In this document: positions 51,080-61,487 of the stretch, in pieces
How the letters are laid out: every line of letters starts with the position of its first letter
Numbering within the stretch: the stretch's first letter is position 1
Source: Hysterangium stoloniferum
Lineage: Eukaryota; Basidiomycota; Agaricomycetes; Hysterangiales; Hysterangiaceae
NCBI GenBank assembly: GCA_015178975.1
Contig: WHVD01000001.1
Location: forward strand, 992,001 to 1,056,000
Direction of reading: 5' to 3'
Length of the DNA: 64,000 nt
Made by a program: the position numbers and the translations under genes
Notes under the pieces: model-generated
Database searches by the model: none
What the model saw: only the letters and a program-made list of their open reading frames with translations
What the model was told of the DNA's origin: nothing

Positions 51080-53265
51080 CAAAGCCAAACTTTCAACAAG
51101 CGCTATGAAATCTGCAAGCCATATATTTAAATGGCTCTCATCTGAAGCGACACTCCATGGCCAGTGCGACCACCTGGTTTACCTTCTTCATCATTTCCCT
51201 ATCATAGCCTTAAACTGACATCCCCCATGATGAACGCAGGGAATGCCGGAGCTTACCCGTAGAATTCTTCTGTCTTCCCAGGTCTCGAAGCACAGGCACA
51301 TAGCTTAAAGGAGATCTATAACGCCGGGCTTTCAATCGTCCCAGCTCATCAGTAAGAGTCAAAAGGTCCCGTTTACTACTGATCAAATCACGATGTTGAA
51401 CTGGGCGTTGCGGCGTTGAGGCCACTGGTTGAAACCTGGAGGTGTCCCAATAAGTACCTCCTATGTGGGAACTCCGACAGCTGGACAGAAGTGCTGGTTC
51501 ATGAAATCTAACTGTCAGTACAATGTAGATATATATTTGTGAAAGCGATTAACTCCCGAGCAGTTCTTTGCAAACGGCTGACACGGTCCGGTTTATGTAG
51601 TACATACATATATATGAGCATCTTGCATTTCATGGAGGCGAATCACCTGCTGAATTGGAAGACGCTTCATTAATCCAGTAACTCATATCTACTTACAGAG
51701 TTACTTGTGAGGCTATCAAGGCTTACTTGCGCTGTTTCCAACATATATTAGGAGCGCTAGCAGCCGCCTCCCAGATTCTAGACTAAAAGCTGATTGCCAG
51801 TGGTCCAACACATTAGGCGTTCTCGCATTGATTCAAGTTACTACTAGTAGTACTGTCACTTGTATACTCGCTTAATCTGCTTAAAACCTGATCAAATATT
51901 ATTATCAAGGTCTCAACAGTCCTTTCTTTTCCGTTTGACTTTTCCCCTTATTTCTCTTTTTTTTTCTTTCTTTTCCTCCCGTTTTTCGCCGACTATCTAG
52001 ATGGGCCTCCGCCACAACCCCGCTACGACTTTCCTTTCGTGAGGACACGCACTACTTTTCCCAAGAAGACATACCATCAAACCACGGTTCACATTTGTAA
52101 GCGTCTTGTGGGAACCACTCCTAACGTTTTGGTAGTGTCATCTAGGAACTACATGCGCTAATATTACACAGCCAGTAGAACTGCATACAATCTAATTTCT
52201 TATAATGCATCCGTTCATAATGCATGGGTTGGGCCTGGAGTACATCGACGCATGTCACACCATAATACTTCTCATAATGCATGGCCATAAGGTGGTTATA
52301 CGTTATGAGAAGGTCTACTGTATCTACTAATACTATTATATGCACACATATTGCCATCAAACGTTTGCCAAGTTTTGCCGGCAGGCATAGAAATTTTCCC
52401 CACGACACTATGTCGGAATACTTATATTCATCAACGAGCGTCAACACCCTCTCCAACCGTCTACGACTTTTTCAGATTGTGAGGCAGGGAAAGCCGCAAG
52501 AAATCTTCAGAACATCGTACCCGCTGCGTGAGACTCTGTATGACTGTTTCATGAGATGTCTACACTGAGTGCTAGGACGGTAGTGAGAATCAAAAACAGT
52601 GACCTGAGCTACGTAGGCGGCCGTCACTCGGCATGATCTATTTCGCCTCCGATAATTTTAATCATTTCAGCACATCAGTCTCGAACCTCGTGCTGCACAC
52701 GCTTTTCCCAAAACAGATATTAGACAGTTGTCGATGAGAACTATGGGTAATCATGCTTTTGCCTAAATGTTGGGTGTTCTTATTCCGGAACACAGGCCAG
52801 TTGCCGGCCCTAAAAGTGGCCATTCGACACACTCGCCAAATTTCTTTGAACATCTTGGCAGTGGGTGCAAATACACTTTATTGAGCTACATTTATAAATA
52901 TTAATTGTATGCTATTATGCGCCTAATGTCGAAAACTCTGCAGGTACACAACATAGGTATCTCACCAATCTGGCGATAGCGAAGTTTCCAAATCTTTCCG
53001 GTGGCAGTGAAGTCGGTTTTCAGAAGTACAGCAGTTGGGCCTCAGCTTCACATGGTCATATCAGCCTTAACGTTTTGAGACACCGCCGGCTGTCAAACAC
53101 CTACTTATATAGACCTCATGAGAATCAATAGTTGGCTTGAGGCGAATCGTAAACAATTACACCACGGGGTTTACGGCCTGCACAGTTTCTCATTCCTTCG
53201 GATTCGAGACCCTAGCTCCTTCACTCAGACTTTGCTTTCCCTTGTTTTTACGCTAAGAAACCACT
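51080..53265 (+). repeat. 5'-flank block of protease copy C
   Basis: Homologous with the A and B flanks (TCTCGAAGCACAGG at 51284; GGGAACTCCGACAG; GACACCGCCGGCTGTCAAACACC near 53080, shared almost exactly with B). Longer than in A and B because of an extra insert around 51770-52600, including a T-rich run near 51955. No gene. Confidence 0.7.
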
Positions 53266-55295
53266 ATGTTACGAGCTTTTATGATTTTAACACTCTCTTC
53301 TGGCTATTGCTTTGCGGCATCCGTTCAAGCGAAGCATGGATTTACTGCTACGCTTCCCATTACAAAACGAACAGGTCCGTCATTAGGCAGGCGGCAGAAA
53401 ACCGCAGCTATAGGCCTGGGTGACAATTCAGATGTGTGAGTGTCACCCTATGAAGTTTCAGTACACGATACCACAACTCGATGATAGGCTGTATTCGGTC
53501 GAGATCCAGGTTGGCGATACGTTAGTACCACTGCAACTTGGTTAGATATATTTTCTTATACTCAATGGTTCTAACAAATGGTACTTCGTAGATACTGGCG
53601 AAGCGGATCTTTGGGCAATCAGTACTGATTGTTTGACTTGCTCAGCAACCACTCCACAAATATCAACGTCGTCTTTCAATCCGTCGGGTTTGGATATTGA
53701 GTTTGATTTTGGTGACTCAACTCATCCTACGTTTGCAATCGGAAGTATCGTCTCTGGTCCAGTTAGCATTTCGGGAATGCAGGTCCAAAACCAATTCATT
53801 GGTGCCATTAATTCTACCAACTCACCGGTAGTTGACGATGGGATTTCCGGATTCTTTGGCGCAGGATTTCCTACCAATAGTTTTATTCTCACAAAACTAC
53901 TGCCCAAAGAGCTCCCCGCGCAATTTACGGGTCCACAGCTCACCGATAAATTTATTAGTATAATGTCGACCCAGGCGCCATTACTCTCTCGTCTTGCACT
54001 GGATGGTCAACTGGCGCAACCTATGTTTACCGTTAGAACATCTTGTTGTTAATAGTGCTATCATTGATTAATAACTCATAGGTTACCCTTCAACGGGAAA
54101 CTATAGAAATGGGAGGAAATGTGGGCGAATTAACCATAGGGAAGCTTCCAGAGGGGGTCTCAAACAATTCACTTACATGGGTTCCCGTGCGCCTATACAC
54201 TGAGGCTCAAGGTGGCATTTCTGGACCATCCAACAACCCCAACGAGGTGAGTGCCACATCTATTCGCGTGTTTGATATTTAATGATTGTCTGTAGCGTTT
54301 TCCTGCGTGAGTACATGCCCTTACATCCTCCTGTCTTTCGTTTAAGAGCCAATGCAGCAATTGGGAGGTTACACTTGACGATGTTTTCCTCAATGGCCAG
54401 AAACTTCCACAACCAGTATTACCTGAAGGCACAGGGTACACTGCCTTAATCGATACGGCAAGTTTCTGCACATTCTCCGATATCATGTCCATCTAATGTC
54501 TCTAACGCAAGTCAACATCATTGATTGTGGGTCCTAACAACACGGTCAATGCTATCTATACCAGCATTTCCACCGATGGTGTTAACCCCCCCACCTTTTT
54601 GTGCAATACACCCGTCGACTTGACATTTATCATCGGAGGCAAACCGTTCCCTGTGGATCCACGTGATTTCCTGGGGCAACAGGTTTCACTTGACTCACCC
54701 CCGGACTGTACTACTGAAGCCACCCTCCTGATTACCGACCCCCCTGCATCGGGAGCGTTATTCAGTTGGATCCTCGGGACCGTCTTCTTGAAGTCGTGAG
54801 TTTTATTACTATCCAGTTATTACCCTTGCCAAGTAACTACTTATCCCAGCACCCTCGTCGCTTTCTACTTCGGAAACTTAGCCAATCCTGCAGCGGACCC
54901 TCCTCGTATCGGATTCCTCTCCACGGTCCCGAGCACTGCGAATGCCGCCCTCTTATCAGATGTTCAGAGCGCTTCTGCAGCCCATGATGGTTTTCTCAGT
55001 GCGTCCTTCAACTGTTTTATTTCCTGCCAATTACCTGACCAATATAACGTCATATATGACAGTTACTTCTGTTTCGGCACCGTTGGGAACATTCACTGCT
55101 ACAGCGACAAATTCTCTGGGTGTAGCGCAAGCTCCCACATCGGGGAAATCAGTTCCTACTTTCCCAGGTTCTAATTTCCCGGGTACTACTTTCACGGTGC
55201 CACCGCCGTTCCCCTCGATTGCGAGTGATGCTCTGAGGATTCAGACCCCATGGGTGTTCCTCGTGTCACTCCTTTTCTGTGTTCAACTGTTATAA
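53266..55295 (+). CDS. A1 aspartic protease paralogue with altered active-site motifs, copy C
   Basis: Same nine-exon gene as A and B: 53266-53435, 53488-53540, 53592-54031, 54082-54246, 54296-54306 (11 nt), 54358-54457, 54512-54795, 54850-54998, 55063-55295; 1605 nt, 534 residues, open throughout. Signal peptide MLRAFMILTLSSGYCFAAS; C-terminal GPI-type tail TPWVFLVSLLFCVQLL after a Pro/Thr/Phe-rich spacer. The first motif reads DTGEADLW instead of DTGSSDLW and the second DTSTSLIVGP instead of DSGTS. Both Asp codons remain, but the Ser after DTG and the Gly of the second motif, both strongly conserved in A1 peptidases, are replaced. Exon 3 is one codon and exon 7 four codons shorter than in A. 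It could be an inactive or altered-specificity family member; the intact frame argues against a simple pseudogene. Confidence 0.85.
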
Positions 55296-55786
55296 CCTAT
55301 AGGGAATTAATCCTGTTGTTCTTTGCAGTCATTTCATTAATGTTGTTGCGCCATTGTTTGAGTTATTTGACGCACCCCCCTTCTGTAGTCTCTACTAGTC
55401 TGCACTGCCTGATTATGTCTTCACAGTATGGGTTCCTTATGACACTCTAATGGATAATTTGTCTGACTTTAAAGTAATGGTGTCAGAAGGAAGAAAAAAA
55501 TTGAGCTCATATATTAAAGACGACGTCGGAATACAGTCGTTCTTTGATTGATGATTGCTCCTTATTTCGTTTAGTTTAAATAATGCCACGCCCTTACCTT
55601 TACATTGTCCTTACTACCTGTTCAATGTATTGCCGTCAATGGGGCGGATTTTCCAGGATTTCGCCTCTAGAATGATGCGGGCGAGGAGTATACCACTGAG
55701 AAACCGATCAAGAAGTAAAGAAAGGTGCAGATCGTTACATCTTACATCATCCCGGGAAGTGGGTTATTAACAGTTACAACAGACCT
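55296..55786. other. 3' flank of copy C, nothing recognised
   Basis: The first ~50 bp resemble the other 3' flanks; the rest is unique. A 71-codon Arg-rich frame at 55555-55770 is not supported as a gene. Confidence 0.4.
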
Positions 55787-56346
55787 CACCCCTATATTGT
55801 ACTACTGATGCATATATGCCACCATTTCGATTTCTGACCCCACTGCACGGGGAGGATTACCGAGTCGAGTCCCCGGAACCATCGCCATGAAGTCGTGAGT
55901 CCGATCACTATCCAGTTATTGCCTTTACCAAAAAATTATCTTAGTACCTTTGTCGCTTTCTCTTTCGGAAACTTAACGAATCCTGCAGCGGACCCTCCTT
56001 ACATGGGATTCCCCTCCACGAAGCACTGTGGGTGCTGCCCTCGATCAGATGTTCAAAGCGCCCCTGGTTTTCTTAGTGCATCCTTCAGGCTAAATCTCCT
56101 CCCCAACTATATGACCAAAAGTAACGTCATGTATGACAGCTATATCTGTTTCGGCGCTGGCGGGGACATTCACTGCCACAGCGAACAATTCTCTAGGTGT
56201 GGCATTGGCCCTCACGACGAGCACTAGTAGGGCGACGTCATCGACAGGCCCAGGTGGTACGGGGTTGGAGGGAGTCTGGTCCGCGCTGAGGATTCAAGTC
56301 CAATGGTGTTCATTGTGTCATTCATTTTCTGAGTTGTTCAACTGTT
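55787..56346 (+). pseudogene. A1 aspartic protease 3' fragment (copy D)
   Basis: Corresponds to the 3' third of copies A-C, from within exon 7 (GACCCCACTGCACGGGGAGG) through the exon-7 end ATGAAGTC|GTGAGT, exon 8 (AFSFGNLTNPAADPPYMGF) and the C-terminal exon (SALAGTFTATANNSLGVA). It has deletions in exon 8 and the spacer, a TGA in the hydrophobic tail near 56331, and no exons 1-6. The 3' flank continues as in copy B (CGCTTCGTTTATGG). Confidence 0.85.
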
Positions 56347-56646
56347 ATAATCTATAAAGAGTTACTCCCGTTCTCCTTCCCAGACGCTTCGTTTATGGTC
56401 TTGCTCCTTCGTGTAGGCATCAGACGCACACCGCCCCGCTTCCGTCAAGATGGAAGATAAAAGTTACCTGTAATCTACGAGGACTTTTTACCCTTTTCAC
56501 CTGAAGAAAATGTTTGCTACATCCTTTCAATATTATCTACTGCTATGTTATGTGCACATTCTTGTCAGGGTTGCGTAGGCATTTAGTAGCCGTGACCACC
56601 TGGGAGGGGATCCCGAAATAGAGATTGCCCAGATAAACAAGAGGGC
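56347..56646. other. 3' flank of copy D
   Basis: First ~100 bp match the 3' flanks of the other copies; nothing else seen. Confidence 0.5.
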
Positions 56647-56979
56647 GTGAAGGCGGAGGGTTTGCGCGAACGGGTCAGACGGTACACGGAAGGTCGGCGC
56701 GCCAGCGAGTACTGTCTGATGGAAGACGATATATCCGAACGCTCCAGTTTCATTCATCTCGAAAAATATGAGCACCATACCGTGTATGAGGCAGGGATAT
56801 TTGGGCTACTGCTGGGGATTGAGGTGCTTAAGCCTAAGGGAATAGTGGGAAGGACGGCTGTGGGGGCAGACAACCAAGGGGTCTTGACTGCGTTTGAGCA
56901 ATGCGAATTGAAACCAGCTCGCTACTTCAAAGACACGTATCTCATTAGATTGCGGGAGCTGACTGACAAGTTTACCTAA
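56647..56979 (+). pseudogene. RNase H-domain fragment, probably from a non-LTR retrotransposon
   Basis: A 110-codon frame with the RNase H core as found in fungal LINE polyproteins: HLEKYEHHTVYEAGIFGLLL (Glu-bearing helix) followed by RTAVGADNQGVLTAFEQC (Asp-bearing strand). The first Asp strand is missing or degenerate at the N-terminal side, and no reverse transcriptase or endonuclease is nearby. Most likely a relic; a host RNase H-like gene is less likely because the fold is incomplete. Confidence 0.55.
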
Positions 56980-57879
56980 CGGCGGGGTGAGCTCATGGTA
57001 TAGGACTGGCGTGACATGTGAGGCAGGAAGGACAGAGCGAGGATTCCACCGTTTTGATGCGATAAAGGTGTTTATCGAGGAGAGCATACTGGTTCTGAGC
57101 TGCATTAACAAACTTTCCTGACAGCGATTTAGCTCGCTCGTCAGCTTCCGAAACTGGGACCAAGGCACTTAGTGGTCTATTTTAACTGGCTTTTCGAATT
57201 GGGGGATCGTGAAAGGAGCCAGTTATTTTCATGGTGTAGTGACGCATGGATAAACTCTACTGGTTGCTGATTTGCTGGTGGGGAGGGTTTTCTGTAAGAG
57301 TGTGTATTCTGTAAGAGTGAAGGTAGATGTTCGGGTTTGATTGTGATGCCTTTGCTGCCCCTTTCCCGTGTCTATCTGCTGCCTCGTTACCGGCCGCTCA
57401 TCTGTGGCCTGGGATCCATCTTCTGTCGTCGATTTGAACATCTAACATCCTGTAATACAGAATTTCAAAAATACCATGGATCGTCTCCAGGAGATAATTT
57501 TCCGAGGGTTTGATATTCTGGGTCGTCCTGATTGGTGCCTTATTGTCTATGCAAACAGTAGCCTTTGCAAGGTCCGAGAGAGAGCTGGTTGAGCCGGAGG
57601 AACACCACCATTATGCTCACTAGCTGTAAGCCGTATGATGACAGAGCTTCCAAGTTTAGCTGTTATTGCGTGGAATTCTACTCCGTTTCTGTATATGACG
57701 GCCACAATACCAACTCCGCCTGCATCAAACTTTCGAAGGCACTAATACACTTTATAAGACGAACTAGTATAATGCCGCTTTCAATCATTGGGCCAGAGCC
57801 CAGCGCTCAGGAACCAACTTGGCTCCTGTGAGGGGGACCTATTCAATAAACTCGCTACTAATAATCAACTTTTAGATAG
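56980..57879. other. intergenic, nothing recognised
   Basis: No gene, RNA or clear repeat. The 88-codon frame at 57565-57831 has no domain signal. Confidence 0.45.
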
Positions 57880-58620
57880 ACAATCGTGGTAATAAGTTGA
57901 GCCCTGTTGCTTTGAGGGATGCGATGCGATCATCACTGTGCCAACTTGGCATTACGATAACTGTTGATATAATTCATGAACCTACTGTATATGGTTTTCT
58001 CATAAAAAAAGTAGCTTGTCACCAGCGAGCCGTTCGGCAACTTCAGGCACTAATTAATGTATTCCATCGGTTGGGACGGTAGGACCCTATTTACGCAATG
58101 CGTCCAGAATACTTGTGCGCCTTCTGATTGATGAGGGAATGTCCGTCATTCGATCTACTTTGAACCATTCGATCATTTTCTCTTTCGTCTGAAAATCTTC
58201 AACACATCGAGCTCGGAGTCGTATACACAACTTTCCCAAAACAGACCATTGGGAAAAGAATTAATATTATAATGACCATATCATGCTTTTGCCTATATAT
58301 TACATTTTGTTGTAATGTTGTAGTCTGTATTCCTAGTGTATATTAGATCACAGACCAAGCGACGTCCTCTCTCTCTCTCTCCACCTCTTTGAATTGTCTA
58401 GGGGATGTCGTAACATCATGTCACATGCGCGAAGTTGATCGTGTTATTTACGCGCCTCCTGTCGAAAAGACTGCAGGAAACATCTGGATTTTACCGATTT
58501 GGCGGTCGCGGAGCTTCCATGTTTTTCTGATGGTATTGTAAGGAAGCACATCGATTAGATCGCAACTTCAGGCTTGACTTTTTAAATTTAGACCTTAACC
58601 GCTAACTGTCAGACATGCTT
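57880..58620 (+). repeat. protease 5'-flank block without a gene (block F)
   Basis: Matches the A-C 5' flanks in the same orientation (AGCTTGTCACCAGCGAGCCGT at 58012, ACATCGAGCTCGGAGTCGTA, CTGCAGGAAACATCTGGATT versus the copy C equivalent at 52941) and, inverted, the block at 36394-37700. The homology ends just before the position where the promoter and ATG would be expected. Includes a short CT microsatellite near 58367. Confidence 0.65.
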
Positions 58621-59352
58621 CAAGGAAGATGTTGATAACATTAGGTGAGTTCCCACTTGCCCAATGAAATCCCCCCATATTAGAGTGGGTATATAGACTC
58701 ACACAGAAACTAGAGCATGATGAATTTATGCAAACAAGGAGAGAACAAGAATAAACATAACAATGCAAATATGGGCAGCGTGAGGACACTAAAGGAGACA
58801 AATGCAAAACAAGTCATTATAACCTAAAGAATACAAACAGAAATGACTTGGAAAAGAAAATCAGATGTAATTGACTTACCAGATAAGGAAGAAAATAAGA
58901 GTGGATTAGTGAAATACTGGAACTGATTTCATTTGGATGCAAATATTGGCATAGTTGTTATTGGGGTGTAATAAACCACTAAAATGGGAAACAGAAATGT
59001 AAACAATTTTGAAAAACCATTAAATGACTACACAATGGATGGGAAAACACATGCAAAAAATGCATAACAATTGTGACATCAACTCGGTGTCCATAAGAGA
59101 GACAAAAATGATAGTGGCAAGCTTAGACAGAAACCAGGAAATATATGAAAAATGACTGATCACATGAATTAAAAAGGGAGGTGAAAGGTCACAAACATTA
59201 TGAATGAATGAAAGATACCAAAAAAAAATACAAGGCTACAAAATGTATCAGAAAACAGGTGGCACAATGGAAAGAAAAGTGGCAATGAGAAACACAAAGC
59301 AATGGTGGCTATGTTGGACAAAAAACCAGGTAGGGTCCAAAGATGACCCATG
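58621..59352. other. AT-rich intergenic
   Basis: A-rich sequence up to the solo LTR. No gene recognised on either strand. Confidence 0.45.
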
Positions 59353-60162
59353 TGTTATGACTGGAAAACCCACCAGACTCTGGGCACTACCCTATATGCA
59401 CCTGTACCCCTTACACACCAGTTATCAGTTTACTGGAATACCCGCCAGAATCTGGATGTCAGACCTGTCCATGCTCAACCTTCATTATCTCATGTACCAG
59501 TCACCAGAGTACCCACCCAGACCCTGTGCACATCATCCCTGTCTATTCCCAACCCTGTCCCAGGCATCACTCACTGGACTCCACTCAGAAAACCCATCAG
59601 CTCTCTAACTGAGCCCCGTTCCCATTATGGTCAAATCACCTGTCACATTTTGGACTCTGCTCCCACCCCATTCCCATTATGGTCTAATGACCTGTCACGT
59701 TTCAGACTCTGCTCCACTCCCTTCCATTCCTGACACCAAATTTGGTGTTTACTTATCTCATTTCATGATTACTTGTTTGGATTTCATTATTACCAGATTT
59801 GGTATTGCATACACTCTGCAGTCTATGTAAACTAGCTAATGTTGTACATACAATCTGGTCAGAAAATCAACTAAGTTTTCAGCTTAGATTTCCCCCCAGT
59901 AATCTCATTATATTTCCCACTCTATCCCTCTCTTTGAAACACACCACTATTTATCTCATTGGAGCCCACAGGCTCTGACCTATCTATCACTCAACCTCTG
60001 ACCTCTCAACTCACCAACTACTCCTAGACTCCCCAGGATTCCTGTCTGCCTGTCTGAAATTGGGTGAGACAATCTCATGAGGGCGCAGCCTATAAGCTGA
60101 AGCCAAGTCCTACCGGAATATCCATGGGTTTCTCCAAAACCCTCTGCTAAGCTCTGCACACA
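59353..60162 (-). mobile_element. solo gypsy-type LTR, inverse orientation
   Basis: Reverse complement of the LTR family at 10705-11902: left end TGTTATGACTGGAAAACC pairs with the right end of the 11.9-kb copy, and the motif ATAAGCTGAAGCCAAGTCCT at 60092-60111 is the inverse of the shared LTR motif, again about 52 bp from the LTR 5' end. No internal coding sequence on either side. I could not find a matching target duplication, so the right boundary is approximate. Predicted short proteins inside are spurious. Confidence 0.75.
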
Positions 60163-60428
60163 GTCCTTAATACCATGAATACATTGAAAAGGGAAGGGAA
60201 ATGGGTGAGCATTCTGCAAGACATCAAAATGTATTGCAGAAGATGTACAAAATGACATCTTTGTTGGCAATATTAATACACATGGATCATTCATGAAGTG
60301 ATAGTCTTCAGACAGGTCTTAATAACTTGGTCTTCTTTTCCATCATCACCTCTAAATGAAATTTTCAAAAGTTTTTACTGGCTACATTTGACAAATAACA
60401 ATGACACTAACATGTTTACAAAGGGAGA
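60163..60428. other. 3' flank of the TPR gene
   Basis: About 270 bp with no gene. It would contain the 3' untranslated region of the minus-strand TPR gene. Confidence 0.45.
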
Positions 60429-60699
60429 TCAGTGTCTGAGTGCCACAACCGTATCTGTATTCACTGCATAAGATGGCTTGCTAGCTTCCAGCTCCTGGAC
60501 CTCTAGTTGTTCTACATCAGTCCATCTACCCAGTTGACAATATGTGACAGCCAAGCTGGCCCTGGCATCCAGTGTGTCTGGGTGTTCAGTCCCTGCCTTC
60601 AGCACCTGGACCTCCAGTTGTTCTGCATCAGTCCATGTACCCAGTTGATGATATGTGACAGCCAAGCTGGCCATGGCATGCAGTGTGTCTGGGTGTTCA

Positions 60700-61455
60700 G
60701 TGCCTAGGAGCTCCTCCCTGGCCTTCAGCACCTGGACCTCCAGTTGTTCTGCATCAGTCCATCTACCCAGTTGATAATATGTGGCAGCCAAGCTGGCCCT
60801 GGCATCCAATGTGTCTGGGTGTTCAGTGCCTAGGAGCTGCTCCCTGGCCTTCAGCACCTGGGCCTCTAGTTGTTCTGCATCAGTCCATCTACCCAGCTGA
60901 TGATATGTGGCAGCCAAGTTGGCCATGGCACTCAGTGTGTCTGGGTGTTCAGCACCTAGGAGCCGCTCCCTGGCCTTCAGCACCTGGACCTCCAGTTGTT
61001 CTGCATCAGTCCATCTACCCAGTTGATGATATGTGACAGCCAAGCTGGCCATGGCATGCAGTGTGTCTGGGTGTTCAGTGCCTAGGAGCTCCTCCCTGGC
61101 CTTCAGCACCTGGACCTCCAGTTGTTCTGCATCAGTCCATCTACCCAGTTGATAATATGTGGCAGCCAAGCTGGCCCTGGCATCCAATGTGTCTGGGTGT
61201 TCAGTGCCTAGGAGCTGCTCCCTGGCCTTCAGCACCTGGGCCTCTAGTTGTTCTGCATCAGTCCATCTACCCAGCTGATGATATGTGGCAGCCAAGTTGG
61301 CCATGGCACTCAGTGTGTCTGGGTGTTCAGCACCTAGGAGCCGCTCCCTGGCCTTCAGCACCTGGACCTCCAGTTGTTCTGCATCAGTCCATCTACCCAG
61401 TTGATGATATGTGACAGCCAAACTGGCCCTGGCATGCAGTGTGTCTGGGTGTTCA
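60700..61455 (-). repeat. 378-bp duplication (three TPR units, twice)
   Basis: Two near-identical 378-bp blocks (3 x 126 bp), shown by identical sequence at 60683-61036 and 61061-61414. Confidence 0.85.
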
Positions 61456-61487
61456 GTCCCTAGGAGCTGCTCCCTGGCCTTCAGCAC

